A DNA stretch of 64,000 bases, taken from the NCBI RefSeq assembly GCF_001514495.1, contig NZ_BCNM01000021.1, forward strand, positions 62,001 through 126,000, read 5' to 3'. Below the pieces are notes generated by a model. It had not been told where the DNA came from. It saw only the letters and a program-made list of their open reading frames with translations, and ran no database searches. Origin of the DNA: Paenibacillus pabuli NBRC 13638. GTDB lineage: Bacteria; Bacillota; Bacilli; Paenibacillales; Paenibacillaceae. Below are positions 28,031 to 37,799 of the stretch, piece by piece (position 1 is the first letter of the stretch; each line of letters opens with the position of its first letter). Position numbers and translations under genes: made by a program.

Positions 28031-28348
28031 TTATTCCGCCGGGTACGAACAGCAGTAGTCGGTAACGCTGCGTATCTCCAGTTTGAATTTGGATTCGGCA
28101 GGCACGTGGAACGTAGCTTGACCTTGAATCTCTTGCCAATCTTCTTCTCCGGGAAGCAATACGCTCAGGTCGCCGGACAGAATCTCCATAATCTCGCGGG
28201 AATCCGTACCGAACTCATAACTGCCTGGTAGCATAATGCCCAGAGTCACCTTGCTGCCATCCCCCAAAATAACTGTTCTGCTGGTTACCTGACCTCCATA
28301 ATAAATGTTGGCCTCTTTTACTACACTGACTTGATCAAACTGTGACAT
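28031..28348 (-). CDS. ppnP: Pyrimidine/purine nucleoside phosphorylase PpnP (YaiE family)
   Basis: A 105-residue cupin-fold enzyme that phosphorolyses nucleosides. The family patterns are EANIYYGGQVTSRTV, GIMLPGSYEFGTDSREIMEI and TFHVPAESKFKLEI. Full length, monocistronic. Confidence 0.92.
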   Translation of the reverse strand: MSQFDQVSVVKEANIYYGGQVTSRTVILGDGSKVTLGIMLPGSYEFGTDSREIMEILSGDLSVLLPGEEDWQEIQGQATFHVPAESKFKLEIRSVTDYCCSYPAE

Positions 28349-28496
28349 GCGTACCCGCTCCCCCTGAAGTTAATGAAAACAAAAGGCAAAACAGATCAGG
28401 ACGGTTGCCCGCCCTTCATCTGTCGGAAATCACTTGCCGCCTGGACAGGACTCGCAGCTTGAGCTCATCCCATTCATTGCAGCGCTTATGAAGCTA

Positions 28497-30539
28497 TTAC
28501 AGCAATGCATTCACGCGGCTAACCACGTTATCCACAGTGAAACCATACTCCTGGATCACACGGTCGCCAGGCGCGGATGCACCAAATGTGTTGATTCCGA
28601 GAATGTCGCCTTGATCGCCGACATATTTTTCCCAGCCCATTGGGTGAGCCATTTCAATCGCCAGACGAGCTTTAACATCCGGAAGCAGGACGGATTCTTT
28701 GTATGCTTTGTCCTGTTTCTCGAACAGATCCCAGCTCGGCATGCTGATTACACGAACTTGGATGCCTTGTTCAGCAAGTGCTGCTTGAGCTTTAACAGCC
28801 AATTGCACTTCGGAACCTGTTGCAATGATTTGAGCAACAGCTTTGCCATCTTTTGCGTCAGAGACAACATATGCACCACGTTTTACGTTCTCACGGGAAC
28901 CTTCAACAGTACCTTCCAGAATCGGCAGGTTTTGACGAGTGAGTACGAGTGCAACCGGGTTGCTCTTATTCTCAAGCGCATAAGCCCATGCTGCGGAAGT
29001 TTCATTACCGTCAGCCGGACGAATAACCGTCAGGTTAGGAATGATACGCAGGGATGCCAATTGCTCGATTGGTTCGTGGGTAGGACCGTCTTCACCAACA
29101 GCGATACTGTCGTGAGTCAGGACGTACGTTACAGGCAGACCCATCAGGGCAGCCAGACGAACAGCTGGACGCAGATAGTCTGTAAATACGAAGAATGTAC
29201 CTCCGAATACTTTCACACCACTGTGCAGTGCCATACCGTTCATTGCTCCAGCCATACCGAATTCACGGATACCGAAGTAGATGTTGCGACCGGAGTAATC
29301 TTCAGGCGTGAAGTTCTCCAGATTGTTCAGGTGAGTCATTGTGGAGCTTTCCAAGTCGGCAGATCCGCCTGTCAGGTTAGGTACGTTATGCGCCAGACCG
29401 TTCAGTGCATTACCGGATGCTACACGAGTGGATACAGCTTTGTCTGTTGCTGCATATTTAGGCAGATCGCGATCCCAACCTTCTGGAAGGTCGCCATTGA
29501 TTGCCGTTTCAAATTGAGCTGCCAGCTCAGGGAAAGCTTTTTTGTACTCAGCAAATTTCTCGTCCCATGCTTTGTTTGCAGAGATACCACGATCTTTCAC
29601 TTGTGCAAAGTGTTCGCGGACTTCAGTTGGAACGTGGAAATCTTCCTCGTAAACCCATTTGTAAAACTCTTTAGTTAGTTTGGCTTCGTCTGCACCCAGT
29701 GGAGATCCGTGAGTACCGCCGTGGCCGCCTTTACCTTGTTTGTTCGGGCTACCGTAACCAATTACAGTTTTAACTTCAATCAGTGTAGGACGAAGCGTAT
29801 CTGCTTGACCTTCCTCAATTGCTTTTTGGATTGCAGGCAGATCGTTACCATCTTCAACGCGCAGCACTTGCCAGCCATAAGCTTCAAAACGCTTTGCAAT
29901 GCTTTCGGAAGAAGACAGATTCAATTTACCATCCAAAGTGATGTCATTGGAGTCGAACAACATGATCAATTTGCCCAGGTGCAAACGTCCAGCCAGGGAA
30001 GCTGATTCATGGGATACGCCTTCCATCAAGTCACCGTCACCACAGATTGCATAAGTATAGTGGTCGATTACGTTGAATTTATCTTTGTTGTATGTTGCGC
30101 CCAGTTGAGCTTCAGCCATCGCCATACCTACAGCCATTGCAATCCCTTGACCCAGTGGGCCAGTCGTTGCATCAACGCCTGCAGTATGTCCGAATTCCGG
30201 GTGACCCGGAGTTTTGCTTCCCCATTGGCGGAATTGTTTCAATTCTTCCATAGGAAGATCGTAGCCGCTCAGGTGCAGCAAGCTGTACAGCAACATGGAA
30301 CCATGTCCTGCAGACAGCACAAAACGGTCCCGGTTAACCCAAGTTGGGTGGTCCGGGTTATGTGTCATCGTTTTTGCAAAAAGTTGGTACCCCATTGGAG
30401 CGGAGCCCATAGGCATTCCCGGGTGACCGGAATTTGCCTTCTCGATTGCATCAATCGCCAGTGTACGTACGGTTGTGATCGACAGGTTGTCGATCGTATT
30501 GTTCTCTTCCTTTTGAATCGCTTCGTTCTTGTCAGTCAT
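28497..30539 (-). CDS. tkt: Transketolase
   Basis: A 680-residue thiamine-diphosphate enzyme of the pentose phosphate pathway. Motifs include [18 protein letters not shown] near the N-terminus and the ThDP/Mg site [18 protein letters not shown]. The C-terminal pyrimidine-binding part has [17 protein letters not shown] and [15 protein letters not shown]. Length is slightly over 660, with an extra N-terminal segment of about 15 charged residues. No terminator was seen in the 148 bases after it. Confidence 0.96.
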   Translation of the reverse strand: MTDKNEAIQKEENNTIDNLSITTVRTLAIDAIEKANSGHPGMPMGSAPMGYQLFAKTMTHNPDHPTWVNRDRFVLSAGHGSMLLYSLLHLSGYDLPMEELKQFRQWGSKTPGHPEFGHTAGVDATTGPLGQGIAMAVGMAMAEAQLGATYNKDKFNVIDHYTYAICGDGDLMEGVSHESASLAGRLHLGKLIMLFDSNDITLDGKLNLSSSESIAKRFEAYGWQVLRVEDGNDLPAIQKAIEEGQADTLRPTLIEVKTVIGYGSPNKQGKGGHGGTHGSPLGADEAKLTKEFYKWVYEEDFHVPTEVREHFAQVKDRGISANKAWDEKFAEYKKAFPELAAQFETAINGDLPEGWDRDLPKYAATDKAVSTRVASGNALNGLAHNVPNLTGGSADLESSTMTHLNNLENFTPEDYSGRNIYFGIREFGMAGAMNGMALHSGVKVFGGTFFVFTDYLRPAVRLAALMGLPVTYVLTHDSIAVGEDGPTHEPIEQLASLRIIPNLTVIRPADGNETSAAWAYALENKSNPVALVLTRQNLPILEGTVEGSRENVKRGAYVVSDAKDGKAVAQIIATGSEVQLAVKAQAALAEQGIQVRVISMPSWDLFEKQDKAYKESVLLPDVKARLAIEMAHPMGWEKYVGDQGDILGINTFGASAPGDRVIQEYGFTVDNVVSRVNALL

Positions 30540-30969
30540 GGTTTGTCCTCCTCATGTCTTTAGATAAGTCGGGTTGCGCAAGCGAATCCCTCTCATCATA
30601 CAAGTAAACCGAATTTCACAATAAGTGAATCCGCTTGAGTGTTTCATTTTGACTTATTCACTTTTGTATTGTATCACTTGGCGTGAAGCTTTTCCATAAC
30701 CTTCTTTTAGAAGATCGGGAAAATTCGGCTGATTGTGACGAGGGATTTGTTTCCAGCAGGAAAGAAAACGCTCTGTACAGTGCATTTCAACTTAGGTTCC
30801 AGCTCGTTGATCCTCGCAAATCCATCGCATGAAGTATAACCTTTAACCGGAAAACCATACTCTTTTTAGATTTCAAAGTTGTTTTTGCATATAATGGTCC
30901 TTAATCCGGTCAGCATTCAGACTATGGTATACATCAGGTTGTACTTCAAAATGAAGGGGAGATTAACAC
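30540..30969. other. Intergenic region between tkt and a divergent membrane-protein gene
   Basis: 430 bases with no supported gene. It holds the divergent promoters: a TACAAT-like -10 on the minus strand near 30668 and TATAAT on the plus strand near 30890. An eight-base inverted repeat AAGTGAAT (30623-30630) / ATTCACTT (30656-30663) lies in the tkt leader; its role is unknown. Confidence 0.5.
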
Positions 30970-31473
30970 ATGCCACATCATTTTGCGAAGCCACCAGTCA
31001 CGAAGCCAATACAATCGTTAAAGCACATATTACCCTGGAAATGCGGGATTTTAACAGGCATCTTTTCCGGATTTGTGCTTGGATTCTTTTTAAAAGCCAT
31101 TGAGGCTTCCACCGATGAGAAGGTTTACACCCTGCTATTGAATATCGATTTTGTTCCATGGCTTCCGTCAACATTCCCCGAATACATCGAATTTGCCCTA
31201 CATCTTGTCGTATCCATAGTCATTGGCACGTTCTACATATGGTGGGTTCAGCGTTCGGGGCATCCAATGTTCAAAGGTATTTTGATCGGCGTCCTCTCTT
31301 CCCTCCTGTATATTCCGCTATCTCAGTTGTCTAATCGCGTGCCCGATCTGTACGATGGGAAAGCGATACTATACTGGCTGGCAGGCCATCTGTTGTTTGG
31401 TACGGCAATAGGGATATGCGGACAGATCTGGCAGCATACCAAAAAAGGCGAGTTCCCTTTCAAACATGACTAG
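30970..31473 (+). CDS. Membrane protein resembling the YagU family
   Basis: A 167-residue protein with four hydrophobic segments (about residues 27-45, 72-92, 100-118 and 134-154), resembling YagU-type inner membrane proteins, which are linked to acid resistance in E. coli. The family assignment is tentative. A GGGGAG site lies before the ATG. The last codons and the stop are inside the stem of the following terminator. Confidence 0.7.
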   Translation: MPHHFAKPPVTKPIQSLKHILPWKCGILTGIFSGFVLGFFLKAIEASTDEKVYTLLLNIDFVPWLPSTFPEYIEFALHLVVSIVIGTFYIWWVQRSGHPMFKGILIGVLSSLLYIPLSQLSNRVPDLYDGKAILYWLAGHLLFGTAIGICGQIWQHTKKGEFPFKHD

Positions 31474-31490
31474 GGAATTCGCCTTTTCTT
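31441..31490. terminator. Bidirectional terminator overlapping the end of the membrane-protein gene
   Basis: AAAAGGCGAGTTCCCT and AGGGAATTCGCCTTTT form a long stem flanked by A and T runs, serving the convergent purU gene as well. Confidence 0.88.
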
Positions 31491-31550
31491 TGGACAGAAA
31501 TAGAAATTATATCGTTTCGAATCAACCTTGCACAGTATTAAAGCATCAGC

Positions 31551-32444
31551 TTAAAATACAACCGTTTTATTCTCATGAACCAGAACACGATCTTCGACAT
31601 GCCATTTGACAGCGCGAGCAAGAACTACACGCTCAATGGTACGTCCAATCCGTTTAAGTTCACTTACATCATCCCCGTGGCTGACACGCTGTACATCCTG
31701 TTCAATGATCGGTCCGCCATCCAGTTCTTCCGTAACATAGTGAGCTGTTGCACCGATAATTTTCACACCGCGGTTGTACGCTTGGGCATACGGCTTACCA
31801 CCAACAAAGGCTGGCAGGAACGAATGATGAATGTTAATGATCCGGTTGCGGAAATGCTCAATGAACATTGGGGAGATAATCTGCATGTAACGTGCAAGGA
31901 TAATCACATCGATATCATCGCCAATGACGTCGAGCTGACGTTGTTCCGCATCCTTCTTCGTATCTGCTGTAACCGGAATATGATGATAAGGAATGCCAAA
32001 TGACTCCACATAATCCTTCATGTCCAGATGATTGCTCACGACAAGCGCGATATCTGCATCCAGGTCGCCAGCCTGCCATTGCCATAACAGCTCGACCAGA
32101 CAGTGGTCTTCCTTGGATACAAAGATGGCAAGTTTCTTCTTGCGGCTAACCGCAGAAAGACTCCAATCCATTTTGAAACGACCTGCGACTTCTGCAAAAT
32201 CCGCTTCCAGTTTGGGCAGGTTCAATGATAACTGCGGTAGATCGAATTCGATCCGCATGAAAAACATACCGCCAGCCGGGTCCATGGTGTACTGGTCCGA
32301 CTGTACAATGTTTGCACCATGCTGGTGCAGGAAATGCGATACTGCGGCAACAATTCCGGGTCCATCCGGACAGGAAATAAGCATCCGCGCCCGATCGGCG
32401 CGGTTTTTTACATCAGGACGTACTTGTTTAGCGTGAATCTCCAT
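31551..32444 (-). CDS. purU: Formyltetrahydrofolate deformylase PurU
   Basis: A 297-residue enzyme that hydrolyses 10-formyltetrahydrofolate to formate and tetrahydrofolate. The N-terminal ACT domain (LISCPDGPGIVAAVSHFL) is followed by the formyltransferase-fold domain. That domain has ILARYMQIISP, NIHHSFLPAFVG with the catalytic histidine, and GATAHYVTEELDGGPIIEQD. It starts 22 bases after nfo and may share its transcript. Confidence 0.95.
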   Translation of the reverse strand: MEIHAKQVRPDVKNRADRARMLISCPDGPGIVAAVSHFLHQHGANIVQSDQYTMDPAGGMFFMRIEFDLPQLSLNLPKLEADFAEVAGRFKMDWSLSAVSRKKKLAIFVSKEDHCLVELLWQWQAGDLDADIALVVSNHLDMKDYVESFGIPYHHIPVTADTKKDAEQRQLDVIGDDIDVIILARYMQIISPMFIEHFRNRIINIHHSFLPAFVGGKPYAQAYNRGVKIIGATAHYVTEELDGGPIIEQDVQRVSHGDDVSELKRIGRTIERVVLARAVKWHVEDRVLVHENKTVVF

Positions 32445-32466
32445 CGGGTTATTCTTCCTCCTTCAA

Positions 32467-33597
32467 CTAGGCCGTGACAAAAATTTCTTTTCCTGCTAGC
32501 CAGGCAATCAAACGATGATTCAGTTGTTCTTCACTCAAATGCGGGAAAAGTGCAGCTTCAGCCACAAGGTCATACAGACGTTCCAAAGGCTCACGCGGAT
32601 CGGCTTTTTTGGCTTTGGCATCATTTTTGAGCAATGTCCAGATATCCAGAACATACGAACGGGACTCAATCTCTTTTCCTTGGAAGAAGTGATGCAATTG
32701 TTCCACTTCTGTCAGGAATTCCGGACCGAATCGACCAGCGACATCCCCGCGCAGCAGCGCGATCTCCACTTCATACATTGGACGCTGTGTTTTGGCTTCC
32801 TTCCCAATCCAAGGCGTCTCCAGAATAAACGGACGGCCCTGAAGGGCCTCGTGATGCACGATACGGTTAATCGCCTCAAAACCTATCCAGCCGGAGCCAA
32901 TCGGAGTATGACGGTCCTTATGCGCACCCACAGCGTTCTTACTATCATTAATATGCATTACGGCAATGCGGTCAAGCCCTACCGTACGATCAAATTGTTC
33001 AAGAACACCATCCAGGTCGTTCACGATATCATAACCTGCGTCATGAATGTGACATGTGTCCATACATACCGTAAGACGTTCATTGTGTGTAACCTTCTCC
33101 ATGATCTGAGCGATCTCTTCAAAGCTGCGGCCCATTTCAGTTCCTTTGCCAGCCATCGTTTCCAGAGCGATATTTACATCCGTCTCTTTTACACCGTCCA
33201 GCACTTCATTCAAACCTTCAGCGATACGTCCGATGCCATAGTGAGCATCCTTGTCCGTAAATGCGCCGGGATGCAGCACGATATTTTTGACACCAATCGC
33301 ATGTGTACGGCGAATCTCTTCCTGAAGGAAACTTACTGCGAGCTCATACGTGTTTTCTTTGTAGGAACCGAGGTTAATAATGTATGGCGCATGGACAACG
33401 ATATCTTCCATCCCGCCTTCTTGCATGGCAAGCTTGCCTTCCTCAATAAACATGGACTCAATAGGCTTGCGACGGGTATTTTGCGGTGCACCCGTATATA
33501 TCATAAACGAACTGGAACCGTACGAAGCCGCTTCCTTCGTTGCACTTAATAATCCCTTGTCCGAAAAGGACACATGGGAGCCGATTTTCAGCATCAT
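32467..33597 (-). CDS. nfo: Endonuclease IV with a C-terminal extension
   Basis: An AP endonuclease that nicks DNA 5' of abasic sites and needs three zinc ions. The TIM-barrel domain of about 285 residues has [56 protein letters not shown] and [16 protein letters not shown], covering the zinc ligands. The protein is 376 residues, whereas typical Nfo is about 280-300. The extra 85 or so residues (from [12 protein letters not shown] to the end) look like an alpha-helical domain I cannot name. Confidence 0.93.
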   Translation of the reverse strand: MMLKIGSHVSFSDKGLLSATKEAASYGSSSFMIYTGAPQNTRRKPIESMFIEEGKLAMQEGGMEDIVVHAPYIINLGSYKENTYELAVSFLQEEIRRTHAIGVKNIVLHPGAFTDKDAHYGIGRIAEGLNEVLDGVKETDVNIALETMAGKGTEMGRSFEEIAQIMEKVTHNERLTVCMDTCHIHDAGYDIVNDLDGVLEQFDRTVGLDRIAVMHINDSKNAVGAHKDRHTPIGSGWIGFEAINRIVHHEALQGRPFILETPWIGKEAKTQRPMYEVEIALLRGDVAGRFGPEFLTEVEQLHHFFQGKEIESRSYVLDIWTLLKNDAKAKKADPREPLERLYDLVAEAALFPHLSEEQLNHRLIAWLAGKEIFVTA

Positions 33598-33764
33598 TGA
33601 TCCCCCTTTTTCTGAATTATCCCTTATTCTAACGCGATTATCGAAATAAATCTAGAAATGCGCTATAATTCGGGGTACAGGCTATTTTTTACAGCTGATA
33701 TTTGGAACATGGGCGGGCGGATTCCGTCTTTCCGTGGAAATCAATGAACCGAGGTGACTCCGCA

Positions 33765-34235
33765 ATGATTTTCGGCTTCTTCGCTTTGACGTTGACCAGC
33801 AGTTCCCCCAGCAATTGGTTTATGAATACGATGGCATTCTGGACATTTGTTTTACTTGGAAGCATGTGTGTTGGCGGATTTTTTATGATGCGCAAGTTTC
33901 TGAAAGTGCTGCCAAAGGCAGACGGAAAATCCAAGCTCGATTGGCAGAATTATTGGGTGGAAGCCAGCCGCCACTTGTGGACCGATGAAGCAAAATCTTT
34001 TTTGGACCAGCTTGTGGAGCCTGTGCCTGGACCATTTCGCGATATTGCCAAGCATTCTATTGCTGCTGAGATCGGTAAAATTGCGGTTGAAGACAATGCG
34101 TCTGAAGTATCCAGAGATCATTGCATTAAAGGATACATCATCGCCACACCGAAGCGGGATAATAAATTTCTGGTGAAATTTCTGGAGAAAAACCAAATTG
34201 ACTATTCGCCTTATAAACATTTGATGAATAAATAG
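33765..34235 (+). CDS. DUF2621 family membrane protein (YneK-like)
   Basis: A 156-residue protein with a probable N-terminal signal-like segment, a membrane span at about 22-44 (TFVLLGSMCVGGFFMM) and a cytosolic C-terminal domain with LDWQNYWVEASRHLW. The sequence matches the DUF2621/YneK group of Bacillales as I recall it; function unknown. The ATG at 33765 is chosen because GAGGTGA is seven bases upstream. A terminator follows. Confidence 0.8.
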   Translation: MIFGFFALTLTSSSPSNWFMNTMAFWTFVLLGSMCVGGFFMMRKFLKVLPKADGKSKLDWQNYWVEASRHLWTDEAKSFLDQLVEPVPGPFRDIAKHSIAAEIGKIAVEDNASEVSRDHCIKGYIIATPKRDNKFLVKFLEKNQIDYSPYKHLMNK

Positions 34236-34289
34236 AAGTACTACTTTCAATCAATGAAGCGTCACTATATCAGTTACATATCGGCCAAC

Positions 34290-34350
34290 ATGCCCCGTGA
34301 GGTAAGCCATTCCCAGCAGGCAGCACTTACCATCCGGGGCTGTTTGTTGA
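34290..34350 (+). terminator. Terminator after the DUF2621 gene
   Basis: GCCCCG...GGTAAG pairs with CTTACC...CGGGGC (34325-34340) around a loop of about 25 bases, followed by TGTTTGTT. Confidence 0.6.
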
Positions 34351-34400
34351 TCGGAGAATACACATCACATTCCAGCAGAATTTCAAGGAGGACGTCAAAG

Positions 34401-35312
34401 ATGAAGATTGCAATTTGTGGAGGTACTGGTTTTGTCGGAGGGGCACTCGTGGATTACTGGCTTCAGGCAGGACATCATGTGAAAGTTATTACACGTAAGC
34501 TTCCAGATTTACATAACCCTAGCCACAACCTTACATATATTTCATGGGAACAGGTAGAGGAACAGCCTCATTTGCTGGAAGGAATGGATGCCCTGGTTAA
34601 CCTTGCCGGGGAAACGTTGAATCAACGGTGGACAACCAAAGCGAAGCTGGAGATCGTTCAATCCAGAGTAACCACCGTAGCCCGTGTAGCTAGATTGATA
34701 GATTCACTGGAGCACAAGCCGGAGGTGGTCGTTCAGGCATCTGCCATGGCAATCTACGGAACCTCTTCCACAGAAACATTTGATGAGAACAGTCCACAAC
34801 AATCAATGAATTTCCCCTCCCGCGTCTCGGAGCAATGGGAAGTTGCTGCTGAAGCCATTAAACATGTGAGACTCGTAAAAATTCGTGTCAGCCTGGTATT
34901 GGGTCATAAAAGAGGTGCTTTTCCATTAATGAAATTACCCTATATGCTTGGCGTTGGGGGCAGGGTTGGAAGTGGTAAACAGTGGACCAGTTGGATTCAT
35001 ATTATGGATATTGTACGGTTGATTGATTTTACAATCCATAATAAAGAAATCTCTGGCCCGGTAAACGCCTCTTCACCCAACCCGGTTACCAACGATGAAT
35101 TTGGGCGCACGGTAGGCAAAGTGTATCATCGCCCACACTGGTTTCCCGTACCAGCTGTTCTGATCAAGGCACTGGTTGGAGAACTTTCTGTGGTGCTTCT
35201 TCAAGGACAGCGGGTTATCCCGCAAAAAGCACTGGATCACGGATTCCAGTTCACGTTCCCTACATTAACCAAAGCACTTGAAGATTTGAAACACCGCGGC
35301 TTATCCGACTGA
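34401..35312 (+). CDS. TIGR01777 family NAD(P)-binding epimerase-like protein
   Basis: A 303-residue short-chain dehydrogenase/epimerase-like protein. The nucleotide-binding motif GGTGFVGGALVDYWLQ is at the N-terminus, followed by VNLAGETLNQRWTTKAKLEI and the C-terminal DUF1731-type region. Members resemble YfhF and cell-division-linked SulA homologues, but function is unproven. The ATG at 34401 follows AAGGAGG. Its 3' end overlaps the convergent FHA gene by 12 bases. Confidence 0.88.
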   Translation: MKIAICGGTGFVGGALVDYWLQAGHHVKVITRKLPDLHNPSHNLTYISWEQVEEQPHLLEGMDALVNLAGETLNQRWTTKAKLEIVQSRVTTVARVARLIDSLEHKPEVVVQASAMAIYGTSSTETFDENSPQQSMNFPSRVSEQWEVAAEAIKHVRLVKIRVSLVLGHKRGAFPLMKLPYMLGVGGRVGSGKQWTSWIHIMDIVRLIDFTIHNKEISGPVNASSPNPVTNDEFGRTVGKVYHRPHWFPVPAVLIKALVGELSVVLLQGQRVIPQKALDHGFQFTFPTLTKALEDLKHRGLSD

Positions 35313-37208
35313 TCGATACGTGTAAACAGACTCAGCCAACGTAAAGGTGTCCCCATCTTCAAGTGGGTACTCTTTGTATGGAGCAAGAACATTGCCCTGA
35401 AGAATGGTTCCATTCACAGAACCCAGGTCCTTAATCACATAGCCCGATTTGTTCCGGCTCAATTCCACATGAGCACGGGACACGCCGGTTGTTGAATCAA
35501 CCCATTGAACCATATCCGCTGATCTTCCAATGACAAACGATGCTCCTCGGACATCCATCCGTTCATTTTTGTCTCCGGTTGCTGATCTGCGTTCAAGATA
35601 AAAAGAAGGAACCACTGGACCTGCTCCTGTAATGCCACCTTGGGACATGCTCTGCAAGTTTACCGTTGCATCCGCTCCCGCATTATGACGGGGTAAGTCT
35701 CCTGTCTCAGCCGCGACTTCGACAACATGCTGAACAAGTGGTATCTCCGATTCAAAAACATCATTGTTCCCCAACCGGGAATGGTGCATGTCAGCAAAAC
35801 TTTCCTGATTGGTGTAACCTTGTCCTTTAACACTGCCCTCGGCCGACATATCCGAAACATTCCAACGCCAGCTTTCCTGAAACATTTCTTCTTTGCTCTC
35901 TTTCTGCTTGATACCTCCTCTGCCCAATCCAAAAAAGGCTGAGCGCTTATTGGATGACTCCTTCTGTAATCCGCCCGTTATTCTCTCTACCTGAAAACGT
36001 CCATTACGCAGCTGTTCCCATTCCTTATCTTCAGTGAAATCCGCATTTTCTGCTTCCCCCAGCTTTTTGCCTTGCAGATTGGATTTCGATTTTGCCCATT
36101 TACCCTTGGTCACCCATACCCAACCCGCAACTCCAAGCAATGCAACACTCAATGCTGCAGATAGAATCATTTGTGCCTGACCGGGCTGTTCCATATAAAT
36201 AAATCTCCATATTAACGCCATGGCTACCATACAGCCCAAAATGATATAGGTCACTTTGGACCCCGACTTCTCTTCCTCTTCCAAAACCTCTCCCTGAAAA
36301 GAATCAAACGTTCGATGCTGAGAGGGATCTCTAGCACCATTGGAATGGAATGAAGAGTCTCCTGATGAATGTTTTCCGGAAGAGCCCGAAAAATGGTTGT
36401 TGCGCGAAATCTCTTCCTCCGGCACAGACTTCTGTGGTAGCTGACGTGAATTCATCTGCTTCCCAGCAGCATTATTTCGATTGGATTGACGATACTGATT
36501 TTGGCCAGTTCTACTTGAAAGCAGTTCATCTCCCCGCTCAGGCGTCACCAATGGTGAACGATCCAACTTGCTGTCTACTGATCCGGACGAAGCACGTGAG
36601 GACAGAACTGATGCATGGCCTGAACCGCTCTGCTCATCCGCATATAATTCCAGTAATAGCTCACGCAACCGTCTGATATCCCAGTGCTCGCTGTCACACA
36701 TCTGGAGGACACGCTGAATGCCTTCGCCCTGAAGTTCCTGCACATGGGCCATGAGCCTGATCACGAGTTCACGGAATTGCTGAGGGGTCGGGTCTATCTC
36801 GACCGTATCCATAATCGGGATGTATACCATGCCAAGTTCTCCCTGTTCCATTGAACCATCAATGAATATGTAATCTTCCTGCATCTGTAATTTACGGGAG
36901 TCCAGCATATATTGCCTGCATTCCGTGAAGGTGTCCGCCAGTTGAAACAACAGACCATATAACACATGCAACTCTATTTTTCCGGACTTTAACATCTGGG
37001 ACAACATCTTGTACCCAGAAATGTCATAATGCAGCGTTACATTTCGATCCAGTTCCCGGATATGGACAGGAAGAAGCCTTGGAATCTGATTGGAAGACAA
37101 CATGCCCATCTGCACGCGGCTCAGTTCATCCATCCGCAATCCTTCCTCTTTCTCCAAAACCATGAATGCCCCGCCATTTCGAATAAAATCTCTCTTTAAT
37201 CCATACAT
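35301..37208 (-). CDS. FHA domain protein of the Tad pilus operon (DUF6382-type N-terminus)
   Basis: A 635-residue protein in three parts. The N-terminal 190 residues or so match the DUF6382-type domain found in Gram-positive Tad loci. A low-complexity Ser/Arg/Asn-rich linker and two membrane segments follow (about 323-338 and 350-369). After a second linker comes a C-terminal FHA domain with FVIGRSADMVQWVD, GVSRAHVELS and KDLGSVNGT. FHA domains bind phosphothreonine, so this may link Ser/Thr kinase signalling to pilus assembly (inference). Last gene of the operon. Confidence 0.88.
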   Translation of the reverse strand: MYGLKRDFIRNGGAFMVLEKEEGLRMDELSRVQMGMLSSNQIPRLLPVHIRELDRNVTLHYDISGYKMLSQMLKSGKIELHVLYGLLFQLADTFTECRQYMLDSRKLQMQEDYIFIDGSMEQGELGMVYIPIMDTVEIDPTPQQFRELVIRLMAHVQELQGEGIQRVLQMCDSEHWDIRRLRELLLELYADEQSGSGHASVLSSRASSGSVDSKLDRSPLVTPERGDELLSSRTGQNQYRQSNRNNAAGKQMNSRQLPQKSVPEEEISRNNHFSGSSGKHSSGDSSFHSNGARDPSQHRTFDSFQGEVLEEEEKSGSKVTYIILGCMVAMALIWRFIYMEQPGQAQMILSAALSVALLGVAGWVWVTKGKWAKSKSNLQGKKLGEAENADFTEDKEWEQLRNGRFQVERITGGLQKESSNKRSAFFGLGRGGIKQKESKEEMFQESWRWNVSDMSAEGSVKGQGYTNQESFADMHHSRLGNNDVFESEIPLVQHVVEVAAETGDLPRHNAGADATVNLQSMSQGGITGAGPVVPSFYLERRSATGDKNERMDVRGASFVIGRSADMVQWVDSTTGVSRAHVELSRNKSGYVIKDLGSVNGTILQGNVLAPYKEYPLEDGDTFTLAESVYTYRSVG

Positions 37209-37274
37209 GCCAATCCTCTCTTTCCGTTACCGTTAATAAGGTATTAGCCAAACTCTACACACCTATAGACTTTT

Positions 37275-37799
37275 TTATGAAGTCATGTAGAAATAGGCAC
37301 TGATGAATCCAGGCAAAACGGCCAGCATAAAGGGAAACTTCAACGTCTTTTCCTTGTTAACCAACTTAAGCGAGCCCAGCATGAAGAAACCCGCAAGATT
37401 CCCTGCCATACCACGAATTCGCTTCCCTGAATCCCTGCGGAACAATAGAATGACCAGGCCGATTGCCCCTGCATACAAAACGGAATAAATAATAACATGA
37501 ACACCAAAGGCCAGCCCCGTCCATGCACCCATTCCACCAAACCATTTCACATCTCCCGCACCTACTGCCCCGATCATATACATCAGAAGCAACACACCGA
37601 ACCCAACTGCGAATCCGACTGCTGAGAACAGAAATCCCTCCCAGCCTCCCGAAATGATATGAGCCAGAAACCCCGCCGCAGTAACTGGTATAGTTAAACG
37701 ATTAGGGATTTTCATCGAACGAACGTCTGTAACAAAAGCTGCAATTACGTATAGACCACAGGCCAAATAAAACCATTCCACCTCCATCATCCCCTTCAT
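37275..37799 (-). CDS. Prepilin peptidase (TadV/CpaA type)
   Basis: A 174-residue membrane aspartic protease with about six spans, of the short A24 type lacking the methyltransferase domain. The two catalytic aspartates are in FVTDVRSMKIPN (about residue 25) and GAGDVKWFGG. It should process the Flp pilin and TadE-like pseudopilins encoded just upstream. The start shares a base with the stop of the preceding gene (TAATG). Confidence 0.9.
   Translation of the reverse strand: MKGMMEVEWFYLACGLYVIAAFVTDVRSMKIPNRLTIPVTAAGFLAHIISGGWEGFLFSAVGFAVGFGVLLLMYMIGAVGAGDVKWFGGMGAWTGLAFGVHVIIYSVLYAGAIGLVILLFRRDSGKRIRGMAGNLAGFFMLGSLKLVNKEKTLKFPFMLAVLPGFISAYFYMTS

Noticed and set aside
28434-29678. 414-codon open frame on the plus strand opposite tkt
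   Set aside because: It mirrors the transketolase gene, has no recognisable domain and no ribosome site. The same holds for the 344-codon frame at 32515-33549 opposite nfo.
30700-30790. Possible fourth copy of the dispersed repeat
   Set aside because: Only short AT- and GA-rich similarity; the CGATCGCTGTTA core is absent.
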